This document shows, one piece after another, positions 42,551-53,091 of a stretch of 64,000 nucleotides of DNA. Numbering within the stretch: the stretch's first letter is position 1; each line of letters opens with the position of its first letter. The notes under the pieces are model-generated. The model saw only the letters and a program-made list of their open reading frames with translations. It did not search any database and was not told the origin of the DNA. This DNA comes from Bin95 sp965220855 (GTDB taxonomy: Bacteria; Pseudomonadota; Alphaproteobacteria; Bin95). The stretch is taken from positions 868,001 through 932,000 of the forward strand of contig CBDCQY010000001.1 in assembly GCA_965220855.1 (NCBI GenBank), given 5' to 3'. A program made the translations under genes and the position numbers.

Positions 42551-44106
42551 CACGGCCGCGCGACCGGCAGGCGCAGCTCGAAGCGCGCGCCCAGGACGGC
42601 GCCGTCGGGGGTGCGTCGGTTGCAGGCGGAGATCGCGCCGCCATGCAGGCGCGCGATCTCGCGCGAGATCGAGAGGCCGAGGCCGGAATGGCGCTCTGCC
42701 CGCCCGCAACCCTCCTCGCGGTCGGTGTAGAAGCGCTCGAAGATGCGCTCCTCCGAGCCGGCCGGGATGCCCGGCCCGTCATCCTCGACCCGCAGCACCG
42801 CCTCGTCCCCGCGCCGGCAAAGCGAGAGGCGCACGCCCTCCGGCGAGAAGGAGCGCGCGTTATCCACAAGGTTGCGCACCACCCGCGCCAGCTGGTCCGC
42901 CACGCCGTGCACCGGGATCGGCCCGGCCTCTTCAAGCAGGAGTTCAGGTCGCGGCGCCGGCTCGATCTCGACCAGGGTTTGCAGCATCCGGGCGAGATCG
43001 ACCGGGCCGCTTTCCGCGCGGGCGAACTGGGCGTCGAGGCCGGAGGCGTCGGCGATATCGTCGATCAGCCGGTCGAGGCGGCGCACATCGTCCAGCACCA
43101 TCTGCATCAGCGCGCGCTGGACCGCCGGATCGTCCTGGCCCATCGCGGTCTCGATGGCGCTGTGGACGGAGGCCAGCGGGTTCTTGATTTCGTGGCTTAC
43201 GTCGGCGGCGAACTTTTCGGTCGCGTCCATGCGCGCCCAGAGCGCCTCGGTCATGCGCCGGAGCGCGGCCGAGAGATCGCCGATTTCGTCCCGCCGCCGG
43301 CTGAGGTCGGGAATGTCGGCGCGGCCGCCATCGGGGCGCACGCGCTCGGCCGCCGCCGCCAGCATCCGCAGCGGCCGGGCGATGCCGCGCGCCAGATAGG
43401 CCGAGAGCAGCGCGGTCACCAGCAGGGCCGCGGCCGCGGTCGCCAGGATGTCGAGGCGGATGTCGCGCACCGCCCGGTCGATGGCGTGGCCCTCGGCGGA
43501 GACGAGCGCCGCGCCGACCACGCGCTTGAAGTTGCGCACCGGGGCCGCCACGCTCAGCATCAGCCCGCCTCGCCCCAGGCTGCGCACCACCTGTCCGGTC
43601 CGGCCCTCCAGCGCCGCCTCGACCTCGGGATAGTCGGCGGCCGTCTGCTCCGCCTGCTCGCGGTAGCGCCCGGCGGTTTCCGGCTGCCGGAAGGCGCGGT
43701 CGAGCAGGCCGAGCGCCAGGTCGAGCGCATCGGCCAGCAGGCCCGGCGCGCCGGTTTCCGGCAGGGGCCGGCTCTCGACCGCGCTGTCGAAGTCGGCGAA
43801 GCGCCGGCTGTCGAGGCGCAGCGCGCCGTCCGGGCCGAAGATGCGCACCCGGATCGCGACGCGCTGTTGCGGGTCGTCGATCAGCCGGCGCAGCAGCGGT
43901 TCGGCGTTGCGCAGGTTGAGCGCCGGCTCGCCGTCGGCGAGGATGCGGACCGAATCGTGGCCGAGCGCGGTGGCGATCGCCTCGGCCTTGGAGGTCGCGA
44001 GGCGCAGTTCGGTCTCGATCAGTTCGCGCTTGTAGCCGCCGAGATAGAGCAGGCTCGCGGCCAGCACGATCAGCGCCAGCAGGTTGACCGCCAGCAGCCG
44101 GCGCAT
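42550..44106 (-). CDS. chvG: Sensor histidine kinase of the ChvG/ExoS type
   Basis: An inner-membrane sensor kinase of about 518 residues. An N-terminal segment (LLAVNLLALIVLAASLLYLGG) is followed by a periplasmic domain, a second membrane segment (ILATAAAALLVTALLSAYLARG), HAMP, a dimerisation helix with the phospho-His in FAADVSHEIKNPLASVHS, and an ATPase with RNLVDNARSF, VEDDGPGIP and HSGLGLSIS. It pairs with ChvI upstream and responds to acid or envelope stress in relatives. The start is not certain: ATG 44106 lies 65 bp after the chvI stop and lacks a clear SD. Confidence 0.9.
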   Translation of the reverse strand: MRRLLAVNLLALIVLAASLLYLGGYKRELIETELRLATSKAEAIATALGHDSVRILADGEPALNLRNAEPLLRRLIDDPQQRVAIRVRIFGPDGALRLDSRRFADFDSAVESRPLPETGAPGLLADALDLALGLLDRAFRQPETAGRYREQAEQTAADYPEVEAALEGRTGQVVRSLGRGGLMLSVAAPVRNFKRVVGAALVSAEGHAIDRAVRDIRLDILATAAAALLVTALLSAYLARGIARPLRMLAAAAERVRPDGGRADIPDLSRRRDEIGDLSAALRRMTEALWARMDATEKFAADVSHEIKNPLASVHSAIETAMGQDDPAVQRALMQMVLDDVRRLDRLIDDIADASGLDAQFARAESGPVDLARMLQTLVEIEPAPRPELLLEEAGPIPVHGVADQLARVVRNLVDNARSFSPEGVRLSLCRRGDEAVLRVEDDGPGIPAGSEERIFERFYTDREEGCGRAERHSGLGLSISREIARLHGGAISACNRRTPDGAVLGARFELRLPVARP

Positions 44107-44170
44107 CAGCGGCGAGCGATACCAGCGCCGTCCGCCCGGCCCGCCCGGCGCCCGGTCGGCGGCGGACCGG

Positions 44171-44860
44171 CTAGAGCCGATAGCGGTATCCGAGGCCGTA
44201 GAGCGTTTCGATCGCTGAAAAATCCGCATCCACATTCCGGAATTTCCGGCGCATGCGCTTGATATGGCTGTCGATGGTGCGGTCGTCCACATAGACGTCG
44301 TCGCCATAGGCGTCGTCCATCAGCCGGTTGCGACTCTTCACCAGCCCCGGCCGCTGGGCGAGCGACTTCACGATCAGCAGTTCGGTGACCGTGAGCGGCA
44401 CCGGCCGGCCCTTCCAGCTGCACCGGTGGCGCGCGGGATCGACGATCAGGTCGCCGCGCTGCAGCGCCTCCTTCGACGCGACCTCGCCGCTCTCCATCTC
44501 CTTGCGGCGCAGCAGCGCCCGGATGCGGGCGACCAGCAGGCGCTGGGAGAAGGGCTTGCGGATATAGTCGTCGGCGCCGAGGCTGAGGCCCAGCTCCTCG
44601 TCCGCATCCTCGTTCTTGGTGGTCAGGAAGATGACCGGCAGGGTGCTGACGCCGCGCAGCTTCTCCAGCAGCTCGATGCCGTTCAGCCGCGGCATCTTGA
44701 TGTCCAGCACCGCAAGATCGACCGGCCGGGCGCTGAGCGCCCGCCAGGCCTGCTCGCCGTCCACATAGGTGCGCACGTCGAAGCCCTCGGCCTCCAGCGC
44801 CATGGCGACGGAGGTGCGGATATTGCGGTCGTCATCGACCAGGGCGATGGAGCGCCTCAC
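44171..44860 (-). CDS. chvI: Response regulator ChvI (OmpR family)
   Basis: A 229-residue OmpR/PhoB-type regulator. IALVDDDRNIRTSVAMALEAEG holds the acidic pocket, AVLDIKMPRLNG the phosphorylated Asp and FLTTKNEDADEELGLSLGADDYIRKPFS the Lys. The C-terminal winged helix has LTVTELLIVKSLAQRPG and DDRTIDSHIKRMRRKF. These match ChvI. The start is a GTG at 44860. The gene is divergent from pckA; in rhizobia ChvI acts on both sides of this region. Confidence 0.93.
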   Translation of the reverse strand: MRRSIALVDDDRNIRTSVAMALEAEGFDVRTYVDGEQAWRALSARPVDLAVLDIKMPRLNGIELLEKLRGVSTLPVIFLTTKNEDADEELGLSLGADDYIRKPFSQRLLVARIRALLRRKEMESGEVASKEALQRGDLIVDPARHRCSWKGRPVPLTVTELLIVKSLAQRPGLVKSRNRLMDDAYGDDVYVDDRTIDSHIKRMRRKFRNVDADFSAIETLYGLGYRYRL

Positions 44861-44984
44861 CGGAAATCCCGTCCCTCTCGGCCCGTTCGAGCCGGATTCT
44901 CGCCCCGCATTATGGCCGAAATCGGGCCGGCGGGCGGCCGGAATCTGCGCCCGCCGGCCCGGCCTTGCGCGGCATGACGGCGCA

Positions 44985-45013
44985 TTGCGGCCGCCCGGCG
45001 CCTTGCCTACTAT
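44985..45013 (+). promoter_or_regulatory. Candidate pckA promoter
   Basis: TTGCGG (44985-44990) and TACTAT (45008-45013) are 17 bp apart, about 43 bp before the GTG of pckA. The boxes match consensus moderately. The region between chvI and pckA is GC-rich with several short inverted repeats; no ChvI site can be named with certainty. Confidence 0.4.
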
Positions 45014-45055
45014 CCTGGGCGCGTCCGCAACCCCCCGCTTGGCGAATCGAGGTCC

Positions 45056-46624
<1,569 letters not shown>

Positions 46625-46668
46625 GCCGGGCTGGACGGGGCGGGGCGGATGCGCCAGCATCGCAGCCC

Positions 46669-48033
46669 ATGACGGCGCAACTCACCTTGATCGTGAAGCG
46701 CGACTGCCCGACCTGCGCGCTGCTGGAGCCGGTCTATGCCGCGCTCGGCGCGTCCGGGACCGCGCTCGATGTGTGGAGCCAGGACGATCCGGCCTTTCCG
46801 GAAAGCCTGCCCGGACGGCTCGACGAGGGGCTGGAGCGCTCCTTCCGCCTCGGCGTCGAGATCGTGCCGACGCTCATTCGCCGCGAGCATGGCGAGGAGG
46901 TCGGGCGCACCCATGGCTGGGACCGCGCCGAATGGGAGCGGCTGACCGGCCTGGAGGGGCTGGGCGCGGGGCTGCCGGCCTTCCGGCCCGGCTGCGGGGC
47001 GAAGAATGTCGAGCCCGGAATGCCGGAGGCGCTGGCGGCCCGGTTCGGCTCGGCGCGCCTTCGCTCGCGCCGGGTGGCGCTGGCGGCGCTGGAGGACGAG
47101 ATCGAGGCCGGCTTCGAGCGCGGCTGGTCGGACGGGCTGCCGCTCGCGCCGCCCACCGAGGCGCGGGTGCTCGCCATGCTGGAGGGGACGGAGCGCGACC
47201 CCGGCGAACTGCTGGGGCCGATGCCGCCCGACCTCGCGCCCTGCACGGTGGAGAAGGTGGCGGTCAACGCCGTCATGGCCGGCTGCCGGCCGGACTATCT
47301 GCCGGTGGTGCTGGCGGCGGTCGAGGCCGCGCTGGACGACGCCTTCTGCCTGCATGGCGTGCTGGCGACGACCTACTATATCGGCCCGATCGTCATCGTG
47401 AACGGGCCGGTGCGCCGCGCGCTCGGCATGAATTCCGGCGGCAATGCGCTGGGGCAGGGCAACCGCGCCAACGCCACCATCGGGCGCGCCTTGCAGCTGG
47501 TGGTGCGCAATGTCGGCGGCGGCCGGCCGGGCGGCGTGGATCGCGCCGCGCTCGGCAATCCGGGCAAGCTCGGCTTCTGCTTCGCGGAGGATGAGGAAGG
47601 CTCCTGCTGGCCGCCGCTGTCCGAGAGCCGGGGCGTGGCGGCCGGGCGCTCGGCGGTGACGCTCTTCGCCGGCTACGGTTTGATGGGGGTGGTGGATCAG
47701 GATGCCCGGCGCCCGGAGGCGCTGGTGGAGACCTTTGCGGATGTGTTCCGGGGCCTGGAGAACCGCAAGCGGCGCAATATCGACGCGGTGGTCGTGGTCT
47801 GCCCGGAGCATGACCGGCTGTTCCGCGCCGCCGGCTGGTCGCGCGAGGATTTCGAGGCCGCGCTCCGCGCCGCGCTGCATGAGCCGGGGGAGAGCGTCCC
47901 CAAGCTGCGCGAGGGCGGGCTTTTGATCGTGCGCGCCGGCGGCGGGGCCGGCATGTTCTCCGCCATCCTCCCCGGCTGGGCCGCCACCGGCCCCATCGGC
48001 AGCATCCCCGTCACCCGCGAGGTCCACGCCTGA
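46669..48033 (+). CDS. Thioredoxin-like CPTC protein with large conserved C-terminal domain
   Basis: A 454-residue protein. The N-terminal 95 residues are thioredoxin-like with a CPTC redox motif (Cys13, Cys16), then IVPTLIRREHGEEVGRTHGW. The large domain from about residue 140 begins WSDGLPLAPPTEARV and contains NAVMAGCRPDYLPVV, NSGGNALGQGNRANATIGRA and GSCWPPLSESRG. I recognise it as a conserved but functionally unknown family; further cysteines (Cys205, Cys226) are conserved-looking. It lies next to the UGSC selenoprotein gene with one GFA gene between, which suggests a shared redox task. No membrane segment is seen. Confidence 0.7.
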   Translation: MTAQLTLIVKRDCPTCALLEPVYAALGASGTALDVWSQDDPAFPESLPGRLDEGLERSFRLGVEIVPTLIRREHGEEVGRTHGWDRAEWERLTGLEGLGAGLPAFRPGCGAKNVEPGMPEALAARFGSARLRSRRVALAALEDEIEAGFERGWSDGLPLAPPTEARVLAMLEGTERDPGELLGPMPPDLAPCTVEKVAVNAVMAGCRPDYLPVVLAAVEAALDDAFCLHGVLATTYYIGPIVIVNGPVRRALGMNSGGNALGQGNRANATIGRALQLVVRNVGGGRPGGVDRAALGNPGKLGFCFAEDEEGSCWPPLSESRGVAAGRSAVTLFAGYGLMGVVDQDARRPEALVETFADVFRGLENRKRRNIDAVVVVCPEHDRLFRAAGWSREDFEAALRAALHEPGESVPKLREGGLLIVRAGGGAGMFSAILPGWAATGPIGSIPVTREVHA

Positions 48034-48053
48034 ACCGGGCGGGCGCAGCGCCG

Positions 48054-48467
48054 CTATCCGGGCATGCCCTCATGCTGCGGCAGGTCGGGATCGACGGGGT
48101 TCCAGGGCTGGGCGCTCGCCATGAAGATGTTGCGGCTCGGGCGATAGCGGCCCGGATCGTCCAGGCTGCCGGCATAGAGCACCCGCACCGCCTCATTGGC
48201 GCCGTTGATCAGAAAGAGCGGCGAGCCGCAATCCCGGCAGAAGGCCCGGCGCATCGGGTGCCCCCGGTCCGCCGGGCGCTCGAAGAAGGCCGGCTCGCCC
48301 GAGAGCAGGCGGAAGTCCCGCTCCAGCACCAGCACCGCCGGGAAATAGGCGCTGCCGGTGGCCTGCTGGCAGTCGCGGCAATGGCAATTGCCCATATAGC
48401 GCGGCGCGCCCGTCGCTTCGTAGCGGATGGCCCCGCAGGCGCAGCCGCCGGTCAAGGGAGCCTGCAT
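48054..48467 (-). CDS. GFA / CENP-V family zinc protein
   Basis: A 137-residue GFA-family protein. Zinc cysteines are in GGCACGAIRYEA, CHCRDCQQATGSAYFP and FCRDCGSPLF. Members are known from glutathione-dependent formaldehyde-activating enzyme but most have unknown substrates. The ATG at 48467 has AGGAGAGG upstream. It ends head-to-tail with the CPTC protein (20 bp apart) and is divergent from the UGSC selenoprotein gene. Confidence 0.85.
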   Translation of the reverse strand: MQAPLTGGCACGAIRYEATGAPRYMGNCHCRDCQQATGSAYFPAVLVLERDFRLLSGEPAFFERPADRGHPMRRAFCRDCGSPLFLINGANEAVRVLYAGSLDDPGRYRPSRNIFMASAQPWNPVDPDLPQHEGMPG

Positions 48468-48500
48468 CGCCCCTCTCCTTTCCCGCATCCGGGTCGGGAG

Positions 48501-48506
48501 TATAAT
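48501..48506 (+). promoter_or_regulatory. Consensus -10 box of the selenoprotein gene
   Basis: A perfect TATAAT lies 31 bp before the ATG at 48538. The -35 position (48478-48483, CTTTCC) is poor, so the promoter may need an activator. Confidence 0.45.
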
Positions 48507-48537
48507 CGCGCCAGCGATCATCGAGGAGGCGGGAGCC

Positions 48538-49059
48538 ATGAGAAACGCACCGGTGCTGGTCGATCCGACCGGCGAGCTGGAGCCGGCGCGGCGCGAGTCG
48601 CCGCCGAGGCCGGACTCGCTGGAAGGCCGGACCGTCGCCCTGCTCGACATTTCCAAGGCGCGCGGCGATGTCTTTCTCGACCGGCTCGACCTCCGGCTGG
48701 GCGAGCGCGGCATCCGGGTCCGGCGCTACATGAAGCCGACCTTCGCGCGCACCGCGCCGGCCGCCATCAAGCAGCAGATCGCCGCCGAGGCGGCGCTGGT
48801 CGTGGAAGGGCTGGCCGACTGAGGCTCCTGCACCTCGTGCTGTACGCATGACATCGCAGACCTCGAAGCGCGCGGCGTCCCCGGCGTGGGCGTCGCCACC
48901 ACCGAATTCCGCGAGGCTTGGCGGGCGCAGTCGGCCGCGCTCGGCTACGAGCCGCCGATGGTGTTCGTGCCGCATCCGATCCAGGACCGCACCGACGAGG
49001 AGATCCGGTCGCTGGCCGATGCGGCGGTGGAGGAGATCGTGAGCCGGCTCACCGCCTGA
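48538..49059 (+). CDS. UGSC-family selenoprotein (in-frame UGA at codon 95)
   Basis: The 173-residue product contains selenocysteine at position 95. The frame opened by ATG 48538 (GGAGG and GGGAG upstream) reaches TGA 48820-48822 and continues without a gap for 78 more codons to TGA 49057-49059. Before it come DSLEGRTVALLDISKARGDV and ALVVEGLAD; after it GSCTSCCTHD, DLEARGVPGVGVATTEF and VFVPHPIQDRTDEEI. Together they match the UGSC (seleno)protein family, in which Sec or Cys stands before GSC. A SECIS-like hairpin follows the UGA. The function is unknown, probably thiol/selenol redox. The last bases overlap the convergent reductase gene. A caller that stops at the UGA would report 94 residues. 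Confidence 0.88.
48820..48852 (+). promoter_or_regulatory. Sec UGA and SECIS-like hairpin
   Basis: Counting the U of the UGA as 1, TCGTGC (16-21) pairs with GCATGA (27-32) through six pairs including one G-U, with loop UGUAC at 22-26. The loop has G23 and U24, the two loop bases SelB reads in E. coli fdhF at the same numbering. The bulged U17 of fdhF is not obvious here. Confidence 0.6.
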
Positions 49060-50022
49060 GCGCCGCGATCATGCGCCGGGCGAGCGCCTGGGCCTCGGCG
49101 CGGTTGGTCGGGATCGTCCCGCTCGGGCCGCGCGCCGCCCAGCCGACGGCGTGGAGGCCGGGGGCGAGGTCCGACCCTTCCGGCAGAACCCCGTCCACCG
49201 CCGCGCGCTCATAGCCGATGCAGGTGACGGCGAGCTCCGCCGGCAGCCGGCCGCGGTCGGTCTCGACCGCCTCCAGTCGCGTCCCGCCGACGAAGGCGGT
49301 TGCGCGCGTGCGGAAGTGGAAGCGGATGGGCGCGCCCCGGCCCGGCGGGCGGCGGGCGAACGCCTGCAACAGCCGCGCCGCCTCGCCCTCGGCCGCGTCG
49401 AAGGGTTGGACCGAGGGCCAGGCGCAATCGAGGTCGCCGATCTCCGCCAGTTCTGCCGGGCTGAAGCGCACCTCCTCCGGCCCGCCGCGCACCAGCACAT
49501 CGATGCGCTCCAGCGCCAGCGGGGCGAGGTGGGCGATCTCGCGATGTTTGGCGAGCAGGCGCGCGGCGTCGAGCGCCACATTGCCCGCGCCGACGACCAC
49601 CGCGCGCCGGACGCCCGCCAGATGGGCCGGCGGCGGCATCTCCGGGTGGCCGTTGATCCAGCGGATGAAGCGCCCCGAAGGCTCCGCCAGCGCCTCGCCG
49701 GGCGCGCCGAGGCGGCGGTCCTCGGGCGCGCCGGTGGCGAGCGCCACGGCATCGTAGTCGCGCCGGAGTGTCTCCAGCGCGATGTCGCGCCCGATCTCCA
49801 CCCCGAGATGCAGCCGGGCCTGGCCGCGGTCGAACGGGCGGCCCAGCACGCGCGTAATCGACCGGGTGGCCTCATGGTCGGGGGCGACGCCGAAGCGCAC
49901 CAGGCCGAACGGCTCCGCCAGCCGCTCGAAGACATCCACCTCGGCTCCGCGCGCGCCGCGCGCCAGCGCATCCGCCAGATAGCAGCCCGCCGGCCCCGCC
50001 CCGACGATGGCGAAGCGCGGCG

Positions 50023-50026
<4 letters not shown>
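49049..50026 (-). CDS. FAD/NADPH oxidoreductase, adrenodoxin-reductase type
   Basis: A 325-residue flavoprotein. FAD binds at FAIVGAGPAGCYLADAL (residues 4-20) and NADPH at AVVVGAGNVALDAARLL. VRFGVAPDHEATRSI and HAVGWAARGPSGTIPTNRAEA are typical of ferredoxin-NADP reductases of the adrenodoxin/FprA type. The chain is shorter than FprA (about 450) and lacks an Fe-S domain. The start is an unusual TTG overlapping the boxB stop (TTGA). Adjacent to boxB and boxC, it takes the place where BoxA, an Fe-S flavoprotein, is found elsewhere, so it likely supplies electrons for benzoyl-CoA epoxidation. Confidence 0.82.
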
Positions 50027-51446
<1,420 letters not shown>

Positions 51447-51447
<1 letters not shown>

Positions 51448-53081
51448 CACACCCGTCTCCAGTCGAAGCCCGGCCGGTGGCCGGAGCCGAAGCGTTTGAG
51501 CGCGCCCTCCTCGCCGGTGGCGTTGGGGCGGCTGAAGATCCAGTTCTGCCACGCCGAGAGGCGGCCGAAAACCTTGGTGGCGAGCGTCTCCTCCCCGCCG
51601 AAGCGCAGGCTCGCCTCCATGCCGGTCAGCGCGTCCGGCGAGAAGGCGGCGCGCTCCTCCAGCGCCAGGCGCACCTCGTCCTCCCAGTCGAGCTCGTCGG
51701 GCGCGAAGGTCACCAGCCCGGCGTCGAGCGCCTCCTCCGGCCCGTAAGCGCCGGCGGCGAGTTCCGGCGGCGCGCCGGCGAAGCGGCAGTCGAGCCGCGT
51801 GCGCCCGTTCGCCATTTCCAGCCCGGCCCGGTTGAGCGCGCCGAGCGCGATCCGGGGCGCGGTCTCCGGCTCGTCCAGCGGACGGAGCATGAAACTGCGG
51901 TCGGCGGCGAGCGCCAGCTCCAGCAGCGGGCCGGCGAAACAGGAGCCGGGTTCGATCAGCGCGATCAGCGAGCGCGAGGTGACATCGAGCCGCTGGAGCG
52001 CGCGCCGCCACCAGGCGACGGTCTCGCGGAGGAACCAGTCCGCCCCCGCGCCTTCATGCAGCAGCGCGTCCACCGCCAGCAGCGCCTCCGGGTCGCCCTC
52101 GGTCTTCAGCACCCAGCAGCCGATTTGCTCATGGTTGCTGCGCAGCATCAGCACGGCGTCCTCGAGCTCGCGCGCGGCCGCAAGCGGCCACCAGTCGGCC
52201 GAACGCTCGACCGCGACCGGCCCAGAGGGGCCCTCCACGGCGATCTCGGCCAGCCGGCGCGCCTCGTCGATGCGCACGCGGACATGGGCGTAGCGGTAGC
52301 CGTCGGCCTCGATGCGGCGCGCAAGCGGCGTGAGCGTCACCGGCGCGCCCTCGGGCGCCGGGCCGGCGGCGAGTTCGGCCGCGCGCGCCCGCACCGCCGC
52401 CTCGAAGCGCTGCGGCGGGGCGAGGCGATCCACCAGGCCCCAGTCGAGCGCGCGCCGCCCGCGCGCGCCGTCGGGGTCGGTGCAGAACACATCCGCCAGG
52501 TCGCGGCGCACCCGGCGCTTGTCGGTCAGCCGCGTGAGGCCGCCCGTGCCCGGCAGCACCCCCAGCAGCGGCACCTCCGGCAGGCTGACCGCGCTCGACC
52601 GGTCATCGACCAGCCAGATCTCGTCGCAGGCGAGCGCCAGCTCATAGCCGCCGCCGGCCGCCACGCCGTTGCAGGCGGCGATGAAGGCGACGCCGGAACG
52701 CTGGCTCATATCCTCGATGAAATGGCGGGTCTCGTTGGTGAAGCGGCAGAAATTCACCTTCTCGGCATGGCTCGCCTGGCCCAGCATGTAGATATTGGCC
52801 CCGGCGGAGAACATGCGCTCCAGCGCGCTTTCGACGATGACGGCGCGCACCTGGGGGTGCTCGAAACGCAGCCGGTTGAGCGCGTCGTTGAGTTCGATAT
52901 CGACGCCGAGGTCGTAGGAGTTGCGCTTGAGCTGGTAGCCCGGCCGAAGCCCGCCCTCCTCATCGACGGCGAGCGTCAGCGTCGCGACCGCCCCCTCCAC
53001 CGCGAGCGACCAGTGGCGGTAGCGCTCCGGCTCGCGGTCGTAGGCGATGAGCGCGTTGCGGGGTGTCTCTTGCTGCTGCAT
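51447..53081 (-). CDS. boxC: Benzoyl-CoA-dihydrodiol lyase
   Basis: A 544-residue enzyme of the crotonase superfamily that cleaves 2,3-epoxybenzoyl-CoA with two waters to 3,4-dehydroadipyl-CoA semialdehyde and formate. The N-terminal crotonase domain has SAGANIYMLGQASH and ACNGVAAGGGYELALACD with the oxyanion glycines; the second half has SNHEQIGCWVLKTEGD and ends VFGRLSAWQNWIFSRPNATG, all BoxC signatures. It is the first gene of the boxCB-reductase run, 10 bp after the TonB-dependent receptor gene on the same strand. The dehydrogenase BoxD and regulator BoxR are not in the window. Confidence 0.95.
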
Positions 53082-53091
53082 TCGGCCCCGC

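Noticed and set aside
48538..48822. A complete 94-residue protein ending at the TGA
   Set aside because: The frame continues with conserved UGSC-family sequence after the TGA, and the TGA stands at the family's Sec position; I annotate the full selenoprotein instead.
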